Source of the DNA: an uncultured Erythrobacter sp. | Lineage (GTDB): Bacteria; Pseudomonadota; Alphaproteobacteria; Sphingomonadales; Sphingomonadaceae | Direction of reading: 5' to 3' | DNA length: 64,000 bases | NCBI GenBank assembly: GCA_913055155.1 | Contig: CAJXJR010000005.1 | Coordinates: forward strand, 1-64,000 | Part shown: positions 48,059 to 56,076 of the stretch, piece by piece | Layout: every line of letters begins with the position of its first letter | Position numbering within the stretch: position 1 is the first letter of the stretch | Position numbers and translations under genes: made by a program | The notes under the pieces: model-generated | The model's database searches: none | Seen by the model: the letters and a program-made list of their open reading frames with translations, nothing else | What the model was told of the DNA's origin: nothing

Positions 48059-49035
48059 TCGGCCGCGCTGTCATCGATCGGGTGACGCAGGCTTGCCGAT
48101 TGCTGCACCTGCACGCCTTTCTGCCGCCGTGCGCGCAGTGCCAGCACCATGCCGAGCAGCGCCAGCCCCATCCCCGTCGCCGTCAGCCAGGTCCAGCGAT
48201 AGCCTTCGAACAGCGTCGAGAGCAGCATGGCGACCGAAATCGTGATGATCGAGTTGTAGGCCGTGCGCCCCGCGCCGATCTCGCGCACCAGGTTGTAGTG
48301 CAGCGGGAAGGTGACCACAGATCCCACCAGCGCAAGGTAGACGATGCCGCCCCAGTAGCTCGCGCCGCCGGGCACGGGCGGCGGCCCGGCGGTAACCCAG
48401 GCAAAGCCGAGATCGAACAGCGTGCCATAGAGCATGGCCCAGGCCAGCAGGCTGACCATCGGCACGCCGCGTCCGGTGGGATTGGCCTGGATCACGTTGG
48501 CCACCGATGCGGCCAGGATGCCGACAATCGCCAGCATGATACCCAGCCCCACGTTGCCGCCGATCACCCCGGCATCGGGATTGGCCTGCCATTCGTGCCA
48601 CAGCAGGAAGCTGACGCCCACGATCGCCACTGCGCTGCCCAGCACGAAGCCGCCCTGCACCCGCTCGCCCAAAAAGACCCGCGCGAACACGGCGTTGGGC
48701 ACCATCAGCAGCGCGAACATCATCGCGACCACGCCCGAGGTGACGTAAAGCTCCGAATGGTAGACGAACAGGAAGTTGCCGCTGAACTGCGCCAGCCCAA
48801 CGCCCACCGCCAGCAGCTGTTCGGAGCGATTGAGCCGCAGCCGCCGCCGCATCAGCGTGGCGACCAGGAACAGCGCCGGGGTGGCCAGCGCAAAGCGATA
48901 GAACACCGACCAGGCGGCAGGCACGCCGTCGATCTGGCCGGTGATGACGAACCAGGTCGATCCCCAGATCGTGCCGGTCAGCACGAACGGCAGGATCACC
49001 CGCCATCTCAGCATGTCGGACTGGGCTGCGCTCAC
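48055..49035 (-). CDS. DMT-superfamily (EamA) permease
   Basis: This is a 326-residue membrane protein with ten hydrophobic segments and two EamA repeats. The first opens FVLTGTIWGSTWFVI and the second begins around LLAWAMLYGTLFDL. Such permeases export amino acids or metabolites; the substrate is unknown. GTG 49035 has a weak GAGAA site just upstream and is used, but ATG 49014 is an equally plausible start and would remove seven residues. It lies seven bases after the threonine aldolase gene, suggesting amino-acid export as a joint theme. Confidence 0.82.
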   Translation of the reverse strand: MSAAQSDMLRWRVILPFVLTGTIWGSTWFVITGQIDGVPAAWSVFYRFALATPALFLVATLMRRRLRLNRSEQLLAVGVGLAQFSGNFLFVYHSELYVTSGVVAMMFALLMVPNAVFARVFLGERVQGGFVLGSAVAIVGVSFLLWHEWQANPDAGVIGGNVGLGIMLAIVGILAASVANVIQANPTGRGVPMVSLLAWAMLYGTLFDLGFAWVTAGPPPVPGGASYWGGIVYLALVGSVVTFPLHYNLVREIGAGRTAYNSIITISVAMLLSTLFEGYRWTWLTATGMGLALLGMVLALRARRQKGVQVQQSASLRHPIDDSAAD

Positions 49036-49042
49036 GGGGTTC

Positions 49043-50038
49043 TCACAGCGCGGCGATGGCCTTGCCCAGCGCTTGCGCATGGGCGGGATCGGTGGCCCAG
49101 CTGGTGACGAGGCGCACGCAGGCCTCGTCCCAGTCGTAGAAGGCAAAGCCTTGCGCCCGCAGCGCGGCGCGTTCCTCTGCATTCACCGCCACGAACAGCT
49201 CGTTGGCTTCGGCCGGGTAAAGCAGGCGATCACCCGCCGCCACGGCAATTTCCGCAGCCGCTGCATTGGCCGCGCGGGCATTCTCCAGCCACAGGTCGTC
49301 ATCCAGCATGGCGAGGATCTGCGCCGCGAGATAGCGCCCCTTGCTTTGCAGGTGGCCCGCGCGCTTGCGGCGGTAGCGGATCATCTCGGCCTTTTCGGTG
49401 TCGAACAGGATCACCGCTTCGGCACCCATGCCGCCGTTCTTCACGAAGCCGAAGCTGAGCGCGTCGACCGGCCGGGCCACTTCGGCAGGTGCGGCATCGA
49501 GGAAGGCGCAGGCATTGCCGAACCGCGCGCCGTCCATGTGCAAGCCCAGTCCGTGATCCTTCGCCAGCGCGCCGATGGCGGCAAGCTCGTCCGGACGGTA
49601 GACCATGCCGTATTCGCTCGCCTGGGTGATCGAAATCGCTTGCGCAGGCACCTGATGCACGCCGCGGGTGATGCCTGCCAGCACCTCGCCAATCGCCTCC
49701 GCGCTCAGCTTCGCACCTGCGCCCGGTGCCAGCAGCAGCTTTGCCCCGTGCAGGTAGAAGCCCGGCGCGCCGCATTCGTCCATCTCGATATGCGCCTCTT
49801 CATGGCACACCACGCCGCCGTGCGGATCGACCATCGTGGCCAGCGCCAGGCAATTGGCCGCCGTGCCCGTCGCCACCCACAGCGCCGCACATTCGCGCCC
49901 GAACAACGCAGTGAAACGCGCATCGAGCTCGCGGCTCAGCGCGTCGGTGTCATAAGGCGTATCGGGCGCGTCGGCGGCGCGCATGGCCTCCCACAGGCGG
50001 GGATGGACGGGGGCTGCATTGTCGGACAGGAATTGCAT
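49043..50038 (-). CDS. Low-specificity threonine aldolase
   Basis: This 331-residue PLP enzyme of fold type I cleaves threonine/allo-threonine to glycine and acetaldehyde. The PLP lysine lies in SFGFVKNGGMGAEAV, the phosphate-binding and ring-stacking elements in VATGTAANCLAL and HEEAHIEMDECG, and the Asp in GLHMDGARFGNA. Stereospecificity is not visible. ATG 50038 (MQFLSDNAA) is taken from the family N terminus. It is divergent from the GNAT gene by 50 bases. Confidence 0.9.
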   Translation of the reverse strand: MQFLSDNAAPVHPRLWEAMRAADAPDTPYDTDALSRELDARFTALFGRECAALWVATGTAANCLALATMVDPHGGVVCHEEAHIEMDECGAPGFYLHGAKLLLAPGAGAKLSAEAIGEVLAGITRGVHQVPAQAISITQASEYGMVYRPDELAAIGALAKDHGLGLHMDGARFGNACAFLDAAPAEVARPVDALSFGFVKNGGMGAEAVILFDTEKAEMIRYRRKRAGHLQSKGRYLAAQILAMLDDDLWLENARAANAAAAEIAVAAGDRLLYPAEANELFVAVNAEERAALRAQGFAFYDWDEACVRLVTSWATDPAHAQALGKAIAAL

Positions 50039-50088
50039 CGCGGAACGCCATGGCCTTGGCCAGCGTTCAGCGCAAGAAGGAGAAATTG

Positions 50089-50385
50089 ATGGCCAAGATC
50101 GCAATCGACGATGAAACGACCCATGGCGCCTATCGCATGGAGGTGGAAGGCAGCGCAGAGCCGGCGGAACTGACATGGCGCGCACGGGGCAAGGCCCGCA
50201 TCGCCAACCATACCTTCACCCCGCCCGCGGCGCGCGGCAAGGGCATTGCCCGCGAACTGGTCGAGTTCATGATTGCCGACGCGCGCGACAAGGGCTTCAC
50301 CATCGTTCCGCAATGCTCCTATGTCGCGGCACAGTTTCGCAGGCACCCGGAATGGGCAGACGTGCGCGCCGACAGCGCGAGCTGA
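50089..50385 (+). CDS. Short GNAT-like N-acetyltransferase (YjdJ type)
   Basis: This 98-residue protein keeps only the core of the GNAT fold: an N-terminal strand pair, the acetyl-CoA loop in PAARGKGIARELVEFMIADA and a final segment CSYVAAQFRRHPEW. These are hallmarks of the small COG2388-type group, whose substrate is unknown. AAGAAGGAG precedes ATG 50089, which is preferred over the open codons before it. Confidence 0.85.
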   Translation: MAKIAIDDETTHGAYRMEVEGSAEPAELTWRARGKARIANHTFTPPAARGKGIARELVEFMIADARDKGFTIVPQCSYVAAQFRRHPEWADVRADSAS

Positions 50386-50417
50386 GCGGCAAGCATCAGG
50401 AAAACAGCGCTTTTTTC

Positions 50418-50443
50418 GGAACATCGCTGTGGGGGCAAGCATT
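50418..50443 (+). promoter_or_regulatory. Possible EcfG-type general-stress promoter
   Basis: GGAAC (50418-50422) is followed after 17 bases by CATT, close to the alphaproteobacterial EcfG consensus GGAAC-N16/17-CGTT, with one mismatch in the -10. It would drive the PRC-barrel gene 166 bases downstream. The match is suggestive, not decisive. Confidence 0.35.
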
Positions 50444-50608
50444 GATTGGGTGAACAGGCCGATGGCGTCGCTCGACGCGCGGCAGCTTCCGCTCCCCGCC
50501 CTTTGCGGGTCGCAGCGTTCCTGCCGCGAAGGCAATCTTCCGGGACAGTTCCCGGCGACCCGATAGCCCGCCGTCCCGTCATCGGCTCCAACCCGAAGGA
50601 GGAGCTTC

Positions 50609-51046
50609 ATGACCCAGACGCAAACCTTGAAAACCCGCAACGACTTTTCCGACACCGAGCTGGAGCGCCGCGCGCAATTCGACCGCTCGCGCCCGCTCGA
50701 GCGCGACGAGACCCATAACCTGATCTCGTCGAGCAAGGTCGAGGGCACTGCGGTATACGCAACCGATGGCGAAAAGCTGGGCTCGATCGATCACGTGATG
50801 ATCGGCAAGCGGTCCGGACGTGCCGAATATGCGGTGATGAGCTTCGGCGGTTTCCTGGGCATCGGCGAGGATTACCATCCCGTGCCGTGGGATGCCCTGG
50901 ACTACGACACCGAACGCGGCGGCTATGTCGTCAATATCGACAAGTCCCGCCTCGCAAATGCACCGTCATACGCTCGCGATGCGCAGCCGATGTTCGACAG
51001 GCAATACGGTGAAACCGTCTATGCCTATTATGGCTTGGTCTACTGA
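50609..51046 (+). CDS. PRC-barrel domain protein
   Basis: This 145-residue cytoplasmic protein has a charged N terminus (about 40 residues) and a PRC barrel (about residues 42-112: SSKVEGTAVYATDGEKLGSI, YAVMSFGGFLGIGEDYHPVP, YVVNIDKSRL). This form is common as a stress-associated protein in alphaproteobacteria; it may bind RNA or membranes, which is not established. AAGGAGGAG precedes ATG 50609. It stands alone between a possible stress promoter and a strong terminator. Confidence 0.85.
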   Translation: MTQTQTLKTRNDFSDTELERRAQFDRSRPLERDETHNLISSSKVEGTAVYATDGEKLGSIDHVMIGKRSGRAEYAVMSFGGFLGIGEDYHPVPWDALDYDTERGGYVVNIDKSRLANAPSYARDAQPMFDRQYGETVYAYYGLVY

Positions 51047-51070
51047 TCGCTGACCGAGACGGACACGAGC

Positions 51071-51100
51071 AAAAGGCCCCGGCGTGCGCCGGGGCCTTTT
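51071..51100. terminator. Bidirectional rho-independent terminator
   Basis: AAAAGGCCCCGGCG/CGCCGGGGCCTTTT is a perfect 14-bp inverted repeat around TG, with A and T runs at its two ends, so it can stop transcription from both sides. It lies between the convergent PRC-barrel gene (stop 51046) and the PH-domain gene (stop 51115). Confidence 0.93.
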
Positions 51101-51114
51101 CTCGTTGCGCGAAA

Positions 51115-52689
51115 TCAGCGCGGCAGGTGCGCGAAGTCGACTGCGGCAATCGAATCGAGAACGGCGGCGCGCATCGCCCGCGCATCGTCCAGGCTCAGCC
51201 CACGGAACGACAGCCGCCCGCCTGCCAGGCCAAAGCGCAAGGTGCAGTACCCGCGCCTGCGTGCCAGCGGCCCCTGTGCGATCTCGACCGAATGCAGCTT
51301 TACCCGGTTGGCGATCTGCCAGCGCGGCGCCAGCCAGCCCACGCGGCTCATCACCTGTTGCGGATCCAGCGCATGACGCACGAAGCGCCAGAGGAAATAC
51401 TCGCCGACCACCAGCACCCCGGCCAGCGCCGCCAGCAGCAGGCCGACCAGGGTATAGCCCAGCACGATAGCTGCCATTGCCGCCGCGCCCGGAACCAGCG
51501 CCTGCAACACTGCCCGGTCAAAGTAATAGTCGGCGCTGGCGCGGTGCCAGTCCGCACTTTCGCCGGGCAGGGTAAAGCCCGCTTCGCGCGCAATCGGTGC
51601 AATCTCTTCCATCTTCGCAAAGGGCGCGACGTCGTGGTTGGCGCTGCCCGCATCCTGCGCCAGGCTGATGAAAGACAGGCCATACCAGCCGAACCGGCGA
51701 CGGATTATCCCGGTTTTCAGCACCAGGGCCTGCACGCGGTGGACGGGCATCACCACGTCGGTCCTGGTCAGCAGGCCGCGGCGCCTGCGAAAGCCCTTGG
51801 CCGTGCGGTCCAGCCGGAATTGCCAATCCTGTACGAAGGTGCGCACCACGCCCGAAGCCATGCCCACCACCACCACGGCGACAACGGCATAGGCAATGGC
51901 GGCGATCTGCGCGACGAGGGTGTACCCGGCCAGCGCGTCGCCCGCCTGGGCAATCGTGTCCTGCCGGAACAGGTCCGCCAGGTAATCCCACAGGTCGAAC
52001 GGCAGCAGGAACTCGAACTGCTGCAGCGCGCCGATCAAGACGGCGAATACCACCAGCGAGAAGTTGAACAGGCCGAATACGAACAGTCGCCTGGTATCCA
52101 TCGCGAACAGCGTTTCGCCAGTCGGCTCCGCAGCGGGTTCGCCCGCTTCGCCTGCTGCGGCAACGGCAGGCGCGGCGGTCTCGCCTTCCACTAGGGCCCG
52201 CACCGTTTCGCGCAGCTTCTCGCCTTCGGCTTCGGAAACGTAGGAGAGCTTCAGCTCCTCCTTGCCGCCGGCGCCGGTTTCGAACTTCACTTCGACCAGG
52301 CCCAGCAGGCGCGGAATCAGCTTCTGTTCGAGGCTGACATCCTGGATTCGCTCGTACGGGACAGAGCGCGCCTGGCGGCTGAGGATGCCCTGCTCCACCC
52401 GCACGTCGGCCTCGCCCACGCGGTAACGCAGCCGCACCCAGCCAAGCCATGCGCCCAGCAGGTTGACACCGATGATCACGACCAGAACCGGAATGATCCA
52501 CGGCGCGATCTCGGCAAACTTTTCCGAGTCCTGCGTGCCTGCGCCAAAGATCACGAAAGCCGCAGGCACGATCGCGCTGCCCAGCGTGCGCAGCATCTGC
52601 ACAGCCATCGACAGCGGGTTCACCCGCAGCCACTCGTGCATTTCCACCTCCGGCGTGGAGGCGTTGTCCGTAGCGTCCGCTTCGCTCAC
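51115..52689 (-). CDS. Membrane protein with repeated bacterial PH (bPH2) domains
   Basis: This 524-residue protein alternates membrane segment pairs (about residues 30-80, 205-280 and 390-430) with soluble bPH2 domains. The repeats are recognisable by VRVEQGILSRQARSVPYERI near residue 97, RRGLLTRTDVVMPVHRVQAL near 305 and RVKLHSVEIAQGPLARRRG near 468. It corresponds to the larger partner of YdbS/YdbT-type pairs, which are linked to lipid handling or resistance but whose mechanism is unknown. Its start overlaps the end of the smaller PH gene (ATGA). Confidence 0.85.
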   Translation of the reverse strand: MSEADATDNASTPEVEMHEWLRVNPLSMAVQMLRTLGSAIVPAAFVIFGAGTQDSEKFAEIAPWIIPVLVVIIGVNLLGAWLGWVRLRYRVGEADVRVEQGILSRQARSVPYERIQDVSLEQKLIPRLLGLVEVKFETGAGGKEELKLSYVSEAEGEKLRETVRALVEGETAAPAVAAAGEAGEPAAEPTGETLFAMDTRRLFVFGLFNFSLVVFAVLIGALQQFEFLLPFDLWDYLADLFRQDTIAQAGDALAGYTLVAQIAAIAYAVVAVVVVGMASGVVRTFVQDWQFRLDRTAKGFRRRRGLLTRTDVVMPVHRVQALVLKTGIIRRRFGWYGLSFISLAQDAGSANHDVAPFAKMEEIAPIAREAGFTLPGESADWHRASADYYFDRAVLQALVPGAAAMAAIVLGYTLVGLLLAALAGVLVVGEYFLWRFVRHALDPQQVMSRVGWLAPRWQIANRVKLHSVEIAQGPLARRRGYCTLRFGLAGGRLSFRGLSLDDARAMRAAVLDSIAAVDFAHLPR

Positions 52690-53150
52690 AGCGATTCGCG
52701 CTTCACATGGGCGCGAATCGCCTCGCGCATGGTGATCGCATTGTCATGCGCCAGCCCAGGCAGCGTGACGGAGGCATTGTGCGTGCCCGCCGTGTGCAGG
52801 ATCAGCCGGGCAATGCCGAACATGCGCTCCAGCGGGTTCTGCTCCACGTCCAGGTGCTGCACCCGGCTGAACGGCACGACGGTATCGGCGTGGAACATCA
52901 CGCCCTTGACCACGCGCAGCCGGTCGTCGCTGATATGATAGCCGCGACTGCGATAACGTTTCATCGGCAGGTAGAAGACCAGCACCAGCGCCGCAATCGC
53001 CAGCGCGATACCGGGCACCCACGCCGGAACCTCCGCAGCGACATACAGCGCAATGCCGGCGATCAGCAGCGGGATAAGCGCCAGCACCCCCTCGATCCGC
53101 ATGACCGTGGAGTAGGAGGGATCGAGCTTGGTGAGCGGTTCTGTGTCCAT
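52686..53150 (-). CDS. Small bacterial PH-domain membrane protein (YdbS-like)
   Basis: This is a 154-residue protein with two membrane segments (about residues 22-40 and 46-64) followed by one bPH2 domain (YHISDDRLRVVKGVMF, VVPFSRVQHLDVEQNPLER). It pairs with the larger PH protein downstream, as YdbS does with YdbT. Neither ATG 53150 (MDTEPLTKL) nor ATG 53159 has a good ribosome-binding site; 53150 is chosen tentatively. The hairpin element at 53188-53430 lies immediately upstream. Confidence 0.82.
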   Translation of the reverse strand: MDTEPLTKLDPSYSTVMRIEGVLALIPLLIAGIALYVAAEVPAWVPGIALAIAALVLVFYLPMKRYRSRGYHISDDRLRVVKGVMFHADTVVPFSRVQHLDVEQNPLERMFGIARLILHTAGTHNASVTLPGLAHDNAITMREAIRAHVKRESL

Positions 53151-53187
53151 AAGGTGCATTATAGGGGCAACACACTTTCTTTGAAAG

Positions 53188-53430
53188 CCCTCAGGAGCCG
53201 GGCGGGGCGCGTCCGCGCCCCTTGGCTCCTCGTAAAAGCTCGGGCGGGCGTTCGCCCTTGCGGGCTGCTGATCGCAGCCCGTTTCCAGTGCCTTGCTTCT
53301 CGATTGGCGCATCTCTCGGTCGCGACCAGCGACCGAGAGCAAGCGAACGCGCAGCCCGCAGGTGCCCCGAAATGAAGGCGAAGCCGAATGAAGGGAATAG
53401 CACCGAGGACGTTTTCGCGGAGGCGAAAAC
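53188..53430 (+). repeat. Structured intergenic repeat element, copy A
   Basis: This copy has three conserved hairpins. H1 (53194-53229) has outer stem GGAGCC/GGCTCC and inner GGGGCGC/GCGCCCC around GTCC. After a variable middle of 83 bases with two further hairpins comes H2 (53313-53339), an 11-bp stem CTCTCGGTCGC around GACCA. A conserved single-stranded stretch (GCAGGTGCC, then GAATAGCACCGAGGAC at 53395-53410) leads to H3 (53411-53430), GTTTTCGC/GCGAAAAC around GGAG. Orientation is arbitrary. It lies between tRNA-Thr and the small PH gene. See copy B at 62666-63010. Confidence 0.85.
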
Positions 53431-53442
53431 GAAAAGCAAAAA

Positions 53443-53517
53443 TGGTGCTGCTGGGGAGGATTGAACTCCCGGCCTCACCCTTACCAAGGGTGCGCTCTAC
53501 CACTGAGCTACAGCAGC
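53443..53517 (-). tRNA. tRNA-Thr (anticodon GGT)
   Basis: The minus strand folds as a cloverleaf: acceptor GCTGCTG/CAGCAGC, D arm with CAGTGGTAGAGC, anticodon stem CACCC/GGGTG around TTGGTAA (GGT), T arm CGGGAGTTCAATCCTCC (allowing the usual mismatch), discriminator A and encoded CCA (53443-53445). A T-rich stretch follows its 3' end. Confidence 0.96.
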
Positions 53518-53561
53518 ATCCGGGCCCGAAGGCGAAACAGGTGTCGCCGGGCAGGCGCGCG

Positions 53562-53589
53562 CTATTGTCGCCAGCTACGCGAAAGTCAA
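53562..53589 (-). promoter_or_regulatory. tRNA-Thr promoter
   Basis: The minus strand has TTGACT, a 16-base spacer and CAATAG, followed by a GC-rich discriminator (GCGCGC). Initiation near 53555 gives about 38 bases of 5' leader before the tRNA. The GC-rich start region is typical of stable-RNA promoters under stringent control. Confidence 0.6.
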
Positions 53590-53633
53590 GCCAAGCTTGA
53601 GTGAAGGCGCGCCTTGCGCCAATTATGTGGCCC

Positions 53634-53789
53634 ATGAGCAAGGATTTGTCCCGCGAAGAACGCCTCGCCGCGCAGCTGCGCGCGAACCTGAAACGGCGCA
53701 AGGCGCAAAAGCGGGCGATGGCGCCCGCCGCCGACCCCGGCGGGGACGCCGATTCGCAAGACCTTTCCAATCGCGCCGACGAGGGCTAG
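53634..53789 (+). CDS. Small basic conserved-type protein upstream of gpmA
   Basis: I do not recognise a named family. The 51-residue product begins [20 protein letters not shown] and continues with a strongly basic, probably helical segment (RRKAQKRA), ending in an acidic tail. Such small proteins with the [15 protein letters not shown] pattern are familiar to me from sphingomonad genomes; a nucleic-acid-binding role is only a guess. ATG 53634 is chosen over ATG 53625 and the open codons further upstream. It precedes gpmA by 37 bases and may share its transcript. Confidence 0.65.
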   Translation: MSKDLSREERLAAQLRANLKRRKAQKRAMAPAADPGGDADSQDLSNRADEG

Positions 53790-53826
53790 GGCGCGGCCTC
53801 CTGCTACACGAAGAGAGAGACGACCC

Positions 53827-54513
53827 GTGCCCAAGCTGATCCTCGTCCGTCATGGCCAGAGCGAATGGAACCTCGCCAACCGGTTCACCGGCTGGTGGGA
53901 TGTCGACGTCACCGAAAAGGGCGTGGAAGAAGCGATCGCTGCAGGAAAGCTGCTGAAGGAAAAGGGCGTGCTGCCCACTGTCGCCTTCACCAGCGTGCAG
54001 AAACGCGCGATCAAGACGCTACACCTGGCGCTGGAATATTGCGACCGGCTGTGGATCCCGGAAACCAAGGACTGGCGCCTGAACGAACGCCACTATGGCG
54101 GCCTTACCGGCCTCAACAAGCGGGAAACGCGCGAGAAGCACGGCGACGAGCAGGTCCACATCTGGCGCCGCAGTTTCGACGTGCCGCCGCCGCCGATGCC
54201 CAAGGACGACCAGTACGATCCGGGCAACGATCCGCGCTACGAAGGTATCGACGTGCCGCAGACCGAAAGCCTGAAGCTGACGATCGAGCGCGTGCTGCCC
54301 TATTGGCAAAGCGACATCCTGCCCAAGCTGGCGGCGGGCGAGACGGTGATCATCTCCGCCCACGGCAACAGCTTGCGCGCGCTGGTGAAGCACCTGTCGA
54401 ACATCTCCGACGACGAGATTACGCGCCTCGAAATCCCCACCGGCCAGCCGATCATCTACGAATTCGACGGCCTCGCCCCCTCGGGCGAGCGCTATTACCT
54501 GAAGGACAGCTGA
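53827..54513 (+). CDS. gpmA: 2,3-bisphosphoglycerate-dependent phosphoglycerate mutase
   Basis: GpmA interconverts 3- and 2-phosphoglycerate in glycolysis. The 228-residue protein has the catalytic phospho-histidine motif [18 protein letters not shown] near residue 8, [12 protein letters not shown], and the second histidine in [13 protein letters not shown]. The start is GTG 53827, supported by AGAGAGAGA upstream and the family N terminus. It is separated from purE by four bases. Confidence 0.96.
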   Translation: MPKLILVRHGQSEWNLANRFTGWWDVDVTEKGVEEAIAAGKLLKEKGVLPTVAFTSVQKRAIKTLHLALEYCDRLWIPETKDWRLNERHYGGLTGLNKRETREKHGDEQVHIWRRSFDVPPPPMPKDDQYDPGNDPRYEGIDVPQTESLKLTIERVLPYWQSDILPKLAAGETVIISAHGNSLRALVKHLSNISDDEITRLEIPTGQPIIYEFDGLAPSGERYYLKDS

Positions 54514-54517
54514 GCTT

Positions 54518-55021
54518 ATGAGTGCTCCCGTCGCAATCGTCCCGGTCGCAATCGTCATGGGCAGCCAGTCGGACTGGCCCACCATGCGCAAGGCCGCAGA
54601 AGTGCTGGACCAGTTGGGCGTCGCCTACGACGCGCGCATCGTCTCCGCTCACCGCACGCCGGACCGGCTGCACGCTTTCGGCAAGCATGCGGCGGAGGAA
54701 GGGTTCAAGGTGGTGATCGCCGGTGCGGGCGGGGCAGCGCACCTGCCCGGCATGATTGCCGCGCTCACCCACCTGCCGGTGCTGGGCGTGCCGGTGCAAA
54801 GCCGCGCGCTTTCCGGCCTCGATAGCCTGCTGTCAATCGTGCAGATGCCCGCCGGCGTGCCCACCGCCACGCTGGCCATCGGCGAAGCCGGCGCGACCAA
54901 TGCGGGAATCCTGGCTGCCTCGATCCTGTCGCTGGGCGACGATGCGCTGGCCGAACGCCTGCAGGCCTTCCGCCAGGCGCAGACCGACAAGGTGGCCGAA
55001 AAGCCATCCGACGACGCATGA
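54518..55021 (+). CDS. purE: N5-carboxyaminoimidazole ribonucleotide mutase
   Basis: PurE converts N5-CAIR to CAIR in purine synthesis. The 167-residue class I enzyme has [24 protein letters not shown] and the conserved [16 protein letters not shown]. The N terminus is odd: a 12-base direct repeat GTCGCAATCGTC (separated by CCG) encodes VAIVPVAIV, so the first strand is duplicated. The protein is otherwise of normal length. It is coupled to purK by ATGA. Confidence 0.96.
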   Translation: MSAPVAIVPVAIVMGSQSDWPTMRKAAEVLDQLGVAYDARIVSAHRTPDRLHAFGKHAAEEGFKVVIAGAGGAAHLPGMIAALTHLPVLGVPVQSRALSGLDSLLSIVQMPAGVPTATLAIGEAGATNAGILAASILSLGDDALAERLQAFRQAQTDKVAEKPSDDA

Positions 55022-56076
55022 GCGCACTTCCTCCCGGCTCCACCATCGGTATCCTCGGCGGCGGGCAGCTGGGCCGCATGCTGGCCATGTCTGCCGCGCA
55101 GCTGGGCTACCATTGCCATATCTACGCGCCCGAGCGCGAAAGCGTGGCGGCGGAAGTCTCTGCGAAATTCACCAATGCCCAATGGCACGATTCCGAAGCA
55201 CTGATCGGCTTCGCGCGCGATTGCCAGGTCATCACCTACGAGTTCGAGAACGTGCCCGTCGCGCCGCTAAGCAAGCTGCCGCAGGAACTGCTGGCGCCCG
55301 GCACCCGCGCGCTGGAAGTGGCGCAGGACCGGGTGCGCGAAAAGCGCTTCATCGAGGAAGCAGGCGGGCGCCCGGCGGAGTTCGCAGCGGTGGGGCACGA
55401 TAGCGAACTGGCTGACGCGGTGGACCGCATCGGCGTGCCCGGCATCCTGAAAACGCGCCGCGACGGCTATGACGGCAAAGGCCAGTGGGCGATCAATTCC
55501 AGCGCCGATGCACAGGGCGTACGCATTCCCGAAAGCGGCTGCGTCTACGAAGCGCGCCTGAATTTCGAGTGCGAGTTCTCGGTCATCCTCGTGCGCGGGC
55601 GCGACGGCGAAGTGCGCTTCTGGGATTCGACTCGCAACAAGCACACCGATGGCATCCTCTCGCACTGCGAACTGCCCGCGCCAGCCATCGTCGGCGAGCA
55701 AGTGGATGCCGCGCGCGACATGGCGGCCAGGGTGGCCAAAGCGCTTAACTACGTCGGCGTGCTGACGCTGGAATTCTTTGCCACCGCCAATGGCCCCGTC
55801 TTCAACGAAATGGCCCCGCGCGTGCACAATTCGGGTCACTGGACGATCGAGGGCGCGGTCACCAGCCAGTTCGAAAACCACATCCGCGCCATTTGCGGCC
55901 TGCCGCTGGGCGAGACCGAAAGCCTGGCGACCAGGATCGTGATGGACAACCTGATCGGCGAGCAAGCGCTCGACCTGGTCGGCCACCTGTCCGACACCCG
56001 CGCGCACGTGCACCTCTATGGCAAGTCCGAAGCGCGCGCGGGGCGCAAGATGGGCCATATTACGCGGGTGGGATGA
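55018..56076 (+). CDS. purK: N5-carboxyaminoimidazole ribonucleotide synthetase
   Basis: PurK makes N5-CAIR from AIR, ATP and bicarbonate, supplying PurE. The 352-residue ATP-grasp enzyme begins with [12 protein letters not shown], has the ATP-binding segment [15 protein letters not shown], and the Mg-binding [18 protein letters not shown] motif. It overlaps purE at the start and folA at the stop, both by ATGA. Confidence 0.97.
   Translation: MSALPPGSTIGILGGGQLGRMLAMSAAQLGYHCHIYAPERESVAAEVSAKFTNAQWHDSEALIGFARDCQVITYEFENVPVAPLSKLPQELLAPGTRALEVAQDRVREKRFIEEAGGRPAEFAAVGHDSELADAVDRIGVPGILKTRRDGYDGKGQWAINSSADAQGVRIPESGCVYEARLNFECEFSVILVRGRDGEVRFWDSTRNKHTDGILSHCELPAPAIVGEQVDAARDMAARVAKALNYVGVLTLEFFATANGPVFNEMAPRVHNSGHWTIEGAVTSQFENHIRAICGLPLGETESLATRIVMDNLIGEQALDLVGHLSDTRAHVHLYGKSEARAGRKMGHITRVG

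Noticed and set aside
53411-53430. Hairpin H3 of copy A as a terminator for a flanking gene
   Set aside because: No T run follows the stem on either strand (AAAAC then GAAAAG on plus, GTCC on minus). The T-rich stretch beside it belongs to the tRNA-Thr 3' side.
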